A stretch of 64,000 nt of DNA, taken from Pseudomonas frederiksbergensis. Its GTDB lineage: Bacteria; Pseudomonadota; Gammaproteobacteria; Pseudomonadales; Pseudomonadaceae. Positions 57,094-64,000 of the stretch are shown here, in pieces. Made by a program: the position numbers and the translations under genes. The notes beneath the pieces were generated by a model. It saw only the letters and a list, made by a program, of their open reading frames with translations. It had not been told where the DNA came from and made no database searches. Location: assembly GCF_035751725.1 (NCBI RefSeq), contig NZ_CP142104.1, positions 4,154,001 to 4,218,000 on the forward strand, read 5' to 3'. Position 1 is the stretch's first letter. Each line of letters opens with the position of its first letter.

Positions 57094-57189
57094 GGGAACT
57101 GTGCGCCACTTGAAAAGGTTATCGGCATGGATACGGCAGGACTTGAGCGCCCGCAAGCAAGCACAACGTCTATGGAGAACTTCATCAAC

Positions 57190-57981
57190 TCAAGCCACCT
57201 GCTGCGGAACGAGCTGCTGGGCCAGCAGATGCTTGAGAAGCGCGCGATAGGCCAGTACGCCACGGCTTTTGCCATCGAACTGTGAAGGGGTCACGCCGGC
57301 ACGGCTGGCATCGCGCAGGCGGGTATCCACCGGGATGTAGCCTTGCCAGATGTCGTCCGGGTACATGTCGCGCAGCACCCGCAGGGTGCCGAGGGACGCC
57401 TGGGTACGACGGTCGAACAGCGTTGGCACGATGTTGAATGCCAGCGATTGCTTGCGCGAGCGGTTGACCATCGCCAGGGTGTTGACCATGCGTTCCAAAC
57501 CTTTCACCGCCAGGTGTTCGGTCTGCACCGGAATCACCAATTGCTGGCTGGCAGCCAAGGCATTGACCATCAGCAGACCCAACAACGGCGGGCTATCGAT
57601 GATCGCGTAATCGAAATCCTGCCACAGCTGCGCCAGACTCTTGGCGATCACCAGGCCCAGGCCGCTCTGGCCAGGCGATTGGCGCTCCAGAGTGGCCAGG
57701 GCCGTGCTCGATGGCAGCAGGGAGATCCGCTCGTCGCTGGTGGACAACAGCAACTGTCCCGGCAAGCCTTCGGGCACACTGCCCTTGTGCAAGAACAAGT
57801 CGTAGTTGCTGTGTTCCAGGCTGTCGGGATCGTAGCCGAAATAACTGGTCATCGAGCCATGGGGGTCCAGGTCGACGATGACCACGCGCTTGCCCGCCTC
57901 GGCCAGCAAACCGGCTAGAGCGATGGAGGATGTGGTTTTGCCCACACCACCTTTTTGATTGGCGACTGCCCAGACTCTCAT
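57190..57981 (-). CDS. ParA-family ATPase, ParC-like
   Basis: 263-aa P-loop ATPase: deviant Walker A MRVWAVANQKGGVGKTTSS, VVIVDLDPHGS and DYAIIDSPPLLGLL. In this cluster position it matches ParC, which places chemotaxis arrays at the cell pole with ParP, rather than a chromosome-partitioning protein. Neighbours motD and the parP-like gene support this. Confidence 0.88.
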   Translation of the reverse strand: MRVWAVANQKGGVGKTTSSIALAGLLAEAGKRVVIVDLDPHGSMTSYFGYDPDSLEHSNYDLFLHKGSVPEGLPGQLLLSTSDERISLLPSSTALATLERQSPGQSGLGLVIAKSLAQLWQDFDYAIIDSPPLLGLLMVNALAASQQLVIPVQTEHLAVKGLERMVNTLAMVNRSRKQSLAFNIVPTLFDRRTQASLGTLRVLRDMYPDDIWQGYIPVDTRLRDASRAGVTPSQFDGKSRGVLAYRALLKHLLAQQLVPQQVA

Positions 57982-58030
57982 TCGGATCGTTCCTCCCGGT
58001 CGAGACGGGCCCGACCGAGAAATAGCTCGG

Positions 58031-58915
58031 TTATAAAGCCGGTGACGTAGAATTGACGGCGTTCTGTCTATCCGGCGACTTGACCGGGGTCGGTGCAGTT
58101 TGTGTGCCAGCCCGCTTCAATGCCGCATCCGGTTTTGCATTGGCGGTGCCGGTACCCGTCAGGCTGCGACGCACATCGAGGTTGCGCGACACCACCAGCA
58201 CCACCCGACGGTTGCGCGCGCGTCCCTCGGCCGTGGCGTTATTGGCCACCGGCTGGAACTCGCCATACCCCACCGACGCGAGGCGGCCCGGGTTGACGCC
58301 CTGCATGGCGAGCATGCGCACGATGCTGGCCGAACGAGCCGAAGACAACTCCCAGTTGGTGGGATATTGCGCGGTACGGATCGGTTGGTCATCGGTGAAG
58401 CCTTCGACGTGGATCGGGTTGTCGAACGGTTTCAGGATCGCCGCCACTTTATCGATGATGTTGAACGCCATATCGCTGGGCATGGCATCGCCACTGCCGA
58501 ACAGCAGGCTGGAATTGAGTTCGATCTCAACCCACAACTCGTTGCCACGCACGGTCATCTGGTTGGAACTGATCAGGTCGCCGAACGCGGCGCTGATGTC
58601 ATCGGCTATGCTCTTCAACGGATCGCTGCCACCGGCAATGCCGGCGTCGACCTGCTCGCTGTCCTTGACCAGCGGCTTGGCCGGGGTCGTCGTCTTCGGA
58701 CGTTCTTCACCAATGGGAATCGGCTTGAGGGCGCGGTCCGAGTCAGTGAAGACGCCAATCAACGCTTCGGAAATGACCTTGTACTTGCCTTCGTTGACCG
58801 AAGAGATCGAATACATGACCACGAAAAAGGCGAACAGCAGCGTGATGAAGTCGGCGTAGGAAACCAGCCAGCGTTCATGGTTGACGTGTTCTTCACGATG
58901 TCTGCGACGCGCCAT
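58031..58915 (-). CDS. motD: Flagellar stator protein MotD
   Basis: 294-aa MotB-type protein. Membrane helix with the proton-binding Asp in SYADFITLLFAFFVVMYSIS (near residue 22) and a C-terminal OmpA-like peptidoglycan-binding domain (VEGFTDDQPIRTAQYPTNWELSSARS...). Pseudomonas MotCD is the second stator pair, needed for swarming. It is 15 bp downstream of motC. Confidence 0.94.
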   Translation of the reverse strand: MARRRHREEHVNHERWLVSYADFITLLFAFFVVMYSISSVNEGKYKVISEALIGVFTDSDRALKPIPIGEERPKTTTPAKPLVKDSEQVDAGIAGGSDPLKSIADDISAAFGDLISSNQMTVRGNELWVEIELNSSLLFGSGDAMPSDMAFNIIDKVAAILKPFDNPIHVEGFTDDQPIRTAQYPTNWELSSARSASIVRMLAMQGVNPGRLASVGYGEFQPVANNATAEGRARNRRVVLVVSRNLDVRRSLTGTGTANAKPDAALKRAGTQTAPTPVKSPDRQNAVNSTSPAL

Positions 58916-58930
58916 ATTCCATATCCTCCA

Positions 58931-59671
58931 TCAGTCCATGAAGCCCTGGAGCTTCAACTCGATGGAACGCGGGTTTTCACCTTCGGCGATCGACAGGATC
59001 CCTTCCAGCAGCATTTCGCGATAGCGCGACTGGCGCAACGCGATGGACTTGAGCTTGGCCGCGATCGGCAGCAACACCAGGTTGGCGCTCGCCACACCGT
59101 AGATGGTCGCGACGAAGGCCACGGCAATGCCGCTGCCCAGTTGCGAAGGGTCGGCCAGGTTGCCCATCACATGGATCAGGCCCATGACCGCACCGATGAT
59201 ACCGATGGTAGGCGCGTAGCCACCCATGCTCTCAAAGACTTTGGCCGCTTCGATGTCACGGCTTTCCTGGGTGTAGAAATCCACTTCCAGGATGCTGCGG
59301 ATCGCTTCGGGTTCGGCGCCGTCCACCAGCAATTGAAGACCCTTGCGCGAATAGCTGTCGGGTTCGGCATCGGCCACCCCTTCCAGTCCCAGCAGGCCTT
59401 CCTTGCGAGCGGTCAGGCTCCAGTTGACAACGCGGTCGATGCCGCCGGCCAGGTCGACCCGAGGCGGAAACAGAATCCAGACCAATATCTGCATGGCGCG
59501 CTTGAACGCGCTCATCGGCGACTGCAACAGCGCAGCACCGATGGTGCCACCGAGCACGATCAACGCGGCCGGGCCGTTGGCCAACGCGCCGAGGTGCCCG
59601 CCTTCCAGATAATTGCCACCGATGATGGCGACGAACGCCATGATGATGCCGATCAGGCTGAGCACATCCAT
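58931..59671 (-). CDS. motC: Flagellar stator protein MotC
   Basis: 246-aa MotA-type ion channel with four helices. It begins [25 protein letters not shown] and has the conserved cytoplasmic loop and GGYAPTIGIIGAVMGLIHVM. The ATG shares one base with the cheB stop (TAATG), so translation is coupled. Forms the MotCD stator. Confidence 0.95.
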   Translation of the reverse strand: MDVLSLIGIIMAFVAIIGGNYLEGGHLGALANGPAALIVLGGTIGAALLQSPMSAFKRAMQILVWILFPPRVDLAGGIDRVVNWSLTARKEGLLGLEGVADAEPDSYSRKGLQLLVDGAEPEAIRSILEVDFYTQESRDIEAAKVFESMGGYAPTIGIIGAVMGLIHVMGNLADPSQLGSGIAVAFVATIYGVASANLVLLPIAAKLKSIALRQSRYREMLLEGILSIAEGENPRSIELKLQGFMD

Positions 59672-60798
59672 TACAGGCACGCCTCGACCAGATGTTTACC
59701 CATGTCGTCCAGGCTGTAGACCGCGTCGGCCAGGTCGGCCTTGACGATCGCCATGGGCATGCCATAGATCACGCAACTGGCCTCGTCCTGGGCCCAGATC
59801 GCGCTGCCGCCCTGTTTGAGCAGGCGCGCGCCTTCGCGACCATCGGCGCCCATGCCGGTGAGCACCACCGCCAGAACTTTGTCGCCGTAGGATTTCGCCG
59901 CGGAACCGAAGGTGATGTCCACGCAAGGTTTGTAGTTCAAGCGCTCGTCGCCCGGCAGGATTTTCACCGCGCCACGACCATCGATCATCATCTGCTTGCC
60001 ACCCGGCGCCAACAGCGCCAGGCCTGGCCTCAGGATGTCGCCATCCTCGGCTTCCTTGACGCTGATGCGGCAAAGTTTGTCCAGGCGCTCGGCGAATGCC
60101 TTGGTGAATGCGGCGGGCATGTGCTGGATCAATACGATCGGCGCCGGGAAATTCGCTGGCAGCTGGGTCAGGACCCGCTGCAGTGCCACAGGACCGCCCG
60201 TGGAAGTGCCGATGGCGACCAGTTTGTAGGCCTTGCGCTTGGGCGCTGGCGACGACGGGCTGGCGGGCGCCGGACGAGCGGGCGCCGGAGCACTGCGAGC
60301 AGGCGCCGGATTGAAACTGCTCGACGCGGAAGGCACAGGCGGTGGCGTTGGCACAGCCGTCGACGCTGGCGCCGGTGCGCTGTAGGCACTGACGCGGCGG
60401 TTGCTGCGGGAAATGCTGTGGACCTTCTCGCACAGCAACTGGCGGACCTTGTCCGGGTTGCGCGAGATGTCTTCGAAGTTTTTCGGCAGGAAGTCCACCG
60501 CCCCGGCGTCCAGCGCATCGAGGGTCACTCGGGCGCCTTCGTGGGTCAGTGAAGAAAACATCAATACCGGGGTCGGGCAGCGCTGCATGATGTGCCGCAC
60601 GGCCGTGATGCCGTCCATCATCGGCATCTCGTAGTCCATGGTGATCACGTCCGGCTTGAGCGCCAGGGCTTGATCGATCGCCTCTTTGCCGTTGGTCGCC
60701 GTACCGACGACCTGGATGCTCGTGTCCGCCGAAAGAATTTCCGAGACGCGGCGGCGGAAAAACCCCGAATCGTCCACCACCAGGACTTTAACTACCAT
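59671..60798 (-). CDS. cheB: Chemotaxis methylesterase CheB
   Basis: 375 aa: receiver domain ([15 protein letters not shown], phospho-Asp in [14 protein letters not shown]), a Pro/Ala-rich linker of ~50 residues, then the methylesterase with Ser in [13 protein letters not shown], His in IQHMPAAF and Asp in [12 protein letters not shown]. It demethylates chemoreceptors for adaptation. ATG 60798 has GGAG 5 bases upstream. Confidence 0.95.
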   Translation of the reverse strand: MVVKVLVVDDSGFFRRRVSEILSADTSIQVVGTATNGKEAIDQALALKPDVITMDYEMPMMDGITAVRHIMQRCPTPVLMFSSLTHEGARVTLDALDAGAVDFLPKNFEDISRNPDKVRQLLCEKVHSISRSNRRVSAYSAPAPASTAVPTPPPVPSASSSFNPAPARSAPAPARPAPASPSSPAPKRKAYKLVAIGTSTGGPVALQRVLTQLPANFPAPIVLIQHMPAAFTKAFAERLDKLCRISVKEAEDGDILRPGLALLAPGGKQMMIDGRGAVKILPGDERLNYKPCVDITFGSAAKSYGDKVLAVVLTGMGADGREGARLLKQGGSAIWAQDEASCVIYGMPMAIVKADLADAVYSLDDMGKHLVEACL

Positions 60799-60846
60799 AA
60801 ACACTCCGTTAGACGAGGCACGGCGTCGGGCCGCGCCCCTCCAGAA

Positions 60847-63096
60847 TCAAATACGCCGGGCGGCGTAGCGCTTGAGCATGCTCGGTACATCGAGGATCAA
60901 CGCGATGCGGCCGTCGCCGGTGATGGTGGCGCCGGACATGCCCGGGGTGCCTTGGAGCATCTTGCCCAACGGCTTGATGACCACTTCTTCCTGGCCCACC
61001 AACTGGTCGACGACAAAGCCGATCCGCTGGGTGCCTACCGATAGGATCACCACATGGCCTTCGCCCTGCTCCACATGGGCGGCGGAGCTGACCAGCCAGC
61101 GCTTGAGGTAGAACAGCGGCAGCGCCTTGTCCCGCACGATGACCACTTCCTGGCCGTCGACGACGTTGGTACGCGACAGGTCGAGGTGGAAAATCTCGTT
61201 GACGTTGACCAGAGGGAAAGCGAAGGCCTGGTTGCCCAGCATCACCATCAGGGTCGGCATGATCGCCAGGGTCAATGGGACCTTGATGACGATCTTCGAG
61301 CCCTGCCCCTTGGTCGAGTAAATGTTGATCGAACCGTTGAGCTGGGAAATCTTGGTCTTCACCACGTCCATGCCCACGCCACGACCCGACACGTCGGAGA
61401 TCTCGGTCTTGGTCGAGAAGCCTGGAGCGAAGATCAGGTTGTAGCACTCGGTGTCGCTCAGGCGATCGGCCGCATCCTTGTCCATCACGCCACGCTTCAC
61501 GGCGATGGCACGCAGGACGTTCGGGTCCATGCCCTTGCCGTCGTCGGAGATCGACAGCAGGATGTGGTCGCCTTCCTGCTCGGCGGCCAGGATCACCTTG
61601 CCGCTGCGGACCTTGCCCGAGGCTTCGCGCTCTTCCGGCGACTCGATGCCGTGGTCGACCGCGTTGCGCACCAAGTGGACCAGCGGGTCGGCCAGGGCCT
61701 CGACAAGGTTCTTGTCCAGGTCGGTCTCTTCACCCACCAGTTCCAGGTTGATTTCTTTCTTGAGCTGGCGAGCCAGGTCACGAACCAGGCGCGGGAAGCG
61801 CCCAAAGACTTTCTTGATCGGCTGCATCCGGGTCTTCATGACCGCAGTCTGCAAATCGGCCGTGACCACGTCGAGGTTCGACACGGCCTTGGACATGGCT
61901 TCGTCCTGGCTGTTGAGGCCCAGGCGCACCAGGCGGTTTCGCACCAGCACCAGTTCGCCGACCATGTTCATGATCTCGTCCAGGCGTGCGGTGTCGACCC
62001 GAACGGTGGTCTCGGCTTCGCTGACCGGTTTTTCGGCGGGCGCGGCGGCAGGAGCGCGAGCCGGGGCAGGCGCCGCTGCGGTGGCAGGCTTGGGTGTTTC
62101 GGCTTTCGGTTCCGCTGCCTTGGCAGCCGGCTTCGGCGCGGCCTTGGCGGCGGGCGCAGCCGTGGCGGCAGCAGCAGGCGCAGCGGCAGCCGTACCCACT
62201 TCGCTGAACTTGCCCTTGCCGTGCAGCTCGTCGAGCAGCGATTCGAATTCGTGGTCGCTGATCAGATCGCTACCGGCTGCCGCGGCCGCTGGCTTGGCCG
62301 GCGTCGGCGCCGAAGCGATGGCCGAGTCCAGCGCATCGACGGCAAAATTGCCCTTGCCGTGCAACTGGTCGAGCAAGGCTTCGAATTCGTCATCGGTAAT
62401 GTCGGAGTCATCACCCGCTGCCTTTGGCGCAGCCGGGGCAGCCGGGGCCGCGACCGCATCGGGGGCGAACTGGCCCTTGCCGTGCAGTTGGTCGAGCAGC
62501 GACTCGAACTCGTCGTCGGTAATTTCATCGCTGGCGGCGGCATTGGCGGCTGGCGCAGCAGGCGCGGCCGGCGCTTCGGCTTCGGCCTTGACGGCGCTCA
62601 GCGAGTCCAGCAGCGATTCGAATTCGTGATCGGTAATGTCACCCGATTCTTCGGCAACCGGCTCTTCAACCACAGGCTCGGCAACCGGCGCGGCTTCATC
62701 AGCCGACTGCGGCTCGGCCAGGCGCGACAGCGCGGCGAGCAGCTCGGGGGTGGCTGGGGTGATCGGCGAGCGCTCGCGCACTTCGCTGAACATGCTGTTG
62801 ACCGCATCCAGGGCTTCGAGCACCACGTCCATCAGTTCCGAGTCGACGCGACGCTCACCCTTGCGCAGGATGTCGAACACGTTCTCGGCAATGTGGCAGC
62901 ACTCCACCAGCTCGTTGAGCTGGAGGAAGCCGGCGCCTCCTTTTACAGTGTGGAAACCGCGAAAAATTGCATTGAGCAGATCCGCATCATCAGGTCGGCT
63001 TTCCAGCTCGACCAGCTGTTCGGACAGTTGCTCTAGAATCTCGCCGGCCTCAACCAGGAAATCCTGAAGGATCTCTTCATCGGCGCCGAAGCTCAT
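60847..63096 (-). CDS. cheA: Chemotaxis histidine kinase CheA
   Basis: 749 aa. Order: P1 Hpt domain with phospho-accepting His49 (FRGFHTVKGGAGF); a low-complexity linker region (residues 110-360) with four copies of an acidic (I)(T/S)DxEFExLLDxL motif; P3 dimerisation (TARLDEIMNMVGELV); P4 ATPase (HLVRNAVDHGIE, SDDGKGMDPN, GRGVGMDVV); and a C-terminal CheW-like P5. No folded CheY-binding P2 is recognisable. It autophosphorylates and passes phosphate to CheY and CheB. Confidence 0.95.
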   Translation of the reverse strand: MSFGADEEILQDFLVEAGEILEQLSEQLVELESRPDDADLLNAIFRGFHTVKGGAGFLQLNELVECCHIAENVFDILRKGERRVDSELMDVVLEALDAVNSMFSEVRERSPITPATPELLAALSRLAEPQSADEAAPVAEPVVEEPVAEESGDITDHEFESLLDSLSAVKAEAEAPAAPAAPAANAAASDEITDDEFESLLDQLHGKGQFAPDAVAAPAAPAAPKAAGDDSDITDDEFEALLDQLHGKGNFAVDALDSAIASAPTPAKPAAAAAGSDLISDHEFESLLDELHGKGKFSEVGTAAAAPAAAATAAPAAKAAPKPAAKAAEPKAETPKPATAAAPAPARAPAAAPAEKPVSEAETTVRVDTARLDEIMNMVGELVLVRNRLVRLGLNSQDEAMSKAVSNLDVVTADLQTAVMKTRMQPIKKVFGRFPRLVRDLARQLKKEINLELVGEETDLDKNLVEALADPLVHLVRNAVDHGIESPEEREASGKVRSGKVILAAEQEGDHILLSISDDGKGMDPNVLRAIAVKRGVMDKDAADRLSDTECYNLIFAPGFSTKTEISDVSGRGVGMDVVKTKISQLNGSINIYSTKGQGSKIVIKVPLTLAIMPTLMVMLGNQAFAFPLVNVNEIFHLDLSRTNVVDGQEVVIVRDKALPLFYLKRWLVSSAAHVEQGEGHVVILSVGTQRIGFVVDQLVGQEEVVIKPLGKMLQGTPGMSGATITGDGRIALILDVPSMLKRYAARRI
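62206..62637 (-). repeat. Four in-frame repeats inside cheA
   Basis: CheA residues 154-166, 192-210, 233-251 and 279-297 are near copies of ITDDEFESLLDQLHGKG, separated by Ala/Pro-rich spacers. Copies 2 to 4 share the LHGKG(x)F tail; the first lacks it. The DNA between repeats is GC-rich and simple. Confidence 0.9.
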
Positions 63097-63126
63097 TAAT
63101 GGCTGCTCCTAAAATAGGGCTAAAAC

Positions 63127-63912
63127 TCAAAATCCAAGGCTGGACAACAAATCGTCCACATCGTCCTGACCGGACACAACGTCTTCTCTTTTATCGGCAT
63201 GAATCTGCGGACCTTCACCCTGAGAGAGATGTTTTTGTGGATCTTTTTCAGCAAGTATCGCCGCGCGGTCGTGTTCGATGCCGGCAAAGCGATCCACTTG
63301 GCTTGCCATCAACACCAGCTTGAGCAAATTGCTTTCAACTTCGGTGACCAACTGGGTCACACGCTTGATCACTTGGCCGGTCAGGTCTTGATAGTCCTGG
63401 GCTAGCAAAATGTCGTTGAGGTTGCCGGCCACGGCGCGGTTCTCGGTGCTGCTGCGCGCCAGGAATCCGTCGACCCGACGGGCCAGTTCGCGAAATTCCT
63501 CGGCGCCGACTTCGCGACGCATGAACCGTCCCCAATCGGTGCTCAACGCCTGGGCTTCCTCGCTCAGGCCGTTGACCAGGGGCGTTGCGCTTTCCACCAG
63601 GTCCATGGTGCGGTTGGCCGCGGCTTCGGTCAGCTTGACCACATAACCCAGGCGCTCGGTCGCATCGGTGATCTGCGAGACTTCCTCGGCCTGCGGCATG
63701 TTCGGATCGATCTGGAAATTGACGATCGCGCTGTGCAGTTCACGGGTGAGCTTGCCGACTTCCTGGTACAGACCACGATCACGGGTCTGGTTGAGCTCAT
63801 GAATCATTTGAACCGCATCGCCGAAGCGGCCCTTTTCAAGGCTGTCGACCAGTTCGCGGGCATGTTTTTTCAGGGTCGATTCGAAATCGCCCATTGAAGA
63901 TTCGTTGTCCAT
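63127..63912 (-). CDS. cheZ: Chemotaxis CheY-P phosphatase CheZ
   Basis: 261-aa helical protein. The catalytic glutamine is in LAQDYQDLTGQVIKRV, and the C-terminal CheY-binding tail is DDVDDLLSSLGF, as in enterobacterial CheZ. It dephosphorylates CheY-P. Start MDNESSMGDFES. It is between cheY and cheA, in the standard Pseudomonas order. Confidence 0.95.
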   Translation of the reverse strand: MDNESSMGDFESTLKKHARELVDSLEKGRFGDAVQMIHELNQTRDRGLYQEVGKLTRELHSAIVNFQIDPNMPQAEEVSQITDATERLGYVVKLTEAAANRTMDLVESATPLVNGLSEEAQALSTDWGRFMRREVGAEEFRELARRVDGFLARSSTENRAVAGNLNDILLAQDYQDLTGQVIKRVTQLVTEVESNLLKLVLMASQVDRFAGIEHDRAAILAEKDPQKHLSQGEGPQIHADKREDVVSGQDDVDDLLSSLGF

Positions 63913-63930
63913 AGCTCCCCCGTGGCGCCG

Positions 63931-64000
63931 TTAACCGATGCGTTCGAAGATTTTTTCGATCTTCTCTTTCAACGCCTGGGCCGTGAAGGGTTTGACCACA
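63931..64000 (-). CDS. cheY: Chemotaxis response regulator CheY, C-terminal fragment
   Basis: Only the last 22-23 codons are in the window (VVKPFTAQALKEKIEKIFERIG). The KPF motif includes the conserved active-site lysine (Lys109 in E. coli). It ends 18 bases before the cheZ start; the rest is beyond the right edge. Confidence 0.85.
   Translation of the reverse strand, partial: VVKPFTAQALKEKIEKIFERIG

Noticed and set aside
57190..57981. Chromosome-partitioning ParA with a nearby origin
   Set aside because: There is no parB, parS-like site or dnaA; the chemotaxis context fits the ParC-type polar localisation ATPase.
58100..59719. A 539-codon open frame on the plus strand over motC/motD
   Set aside because: Antisense shadow crossing two well-defined genes and their junction.
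61054..63036. A 660-codon open frame on the plus strand across cheA
   Set aside because: Antisense shadow of cheA; its Gly/Arg/Ser-rich stretches mirror the Ala/Pro-rich linker.

Overview
The window is chromosomal DNA of a Pseudomonas species, most likely of the P. fluorescens complex. The protein sequences, the high-GC coding bias, the GTGGGAGC-type REP palindromes between genes, and a recognisable undA (1-undecene synthase) next to an rbdA-like gene all point that way. From memory, the gene order is a patchwork of blocks that lie apart in P. aeruginosa PAO1: serC-gyrA-mtnA-mtaD-ubiG-mupP-yciK-GGDEF, rbdA to fumC, thiolase-pap-mnmC-NAGGN, the LtaS-like gene with speE, and ccm-fliK/flhB-like-chemotaxis. 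I see no tRNA, rRNA, CRISPR array or insertion sequence.

Layout. 1-9 kb is core metabolism: the first bases of pheA, then serC and gyrA on the minus strand, methylthioadenosine salvage (mtnA and mtaD, divergent), ubiquinone synthesis (ubiG), cell-wall recycling (mupP) and an SDR. 9.5-14 kb holds a diguanylate cyclase, undA and a membrane PAS-GGDEF-EAL protein like RbdA. 14.1-18.7 kb is a lower-GC insertion of two overlapping genes. They look like a large translocating toxin (1071 aa) and a protein ending in a zinc-deaminase-like domain (462 aa), with no visible immunity gene. 18.7-26 kb holds an ABC exporter, a DsbA-like protein, trhO, bolA, a DUF2059 protein, fumC, a DMT transporter and a small DUF6316 protein. 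26-36 kb holds a thiolase, polyphosphate:AMP phosphotransferase, mnmC and the three-gene NAGGN osmolyte operon. 36-42.6 kb holds yheU, a CsrA paralogue, several small membrane proteins, an LtaS-like sulfatase-fold enzyme, speE and a lipoprotein.

42.6-49.5 kb is a complete, tightly overlapped cytochrome c maturation operon (ccmABCDEFGHI), divergent from a FliK-like and FlhB-C-terminus-like pair. 51.6-55.2 kb is a second AT-rich accessory island. It holds a three-helix membrane protein and a coiled-coil lipoprotein, neither of known function, plus a 770-bp stretch with no gene. 55.3-64 kb is the distal flagellar/chemotaxis cluster on the minus strand: cheY (partial), cheZ, cheA, cheB, motC, motD, a ParA/ParC ATPase, a ParP-like CheW-domain protein, cheW and a DUF2802 protein.

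The strongest candidates for new biology are the two-gene deaminase toxin locus, the uncharacterised two-gene membrane/lipoprotein island, and four tandem peptide repeats in CheA that resemble the CheY-binding tail of CheZ.
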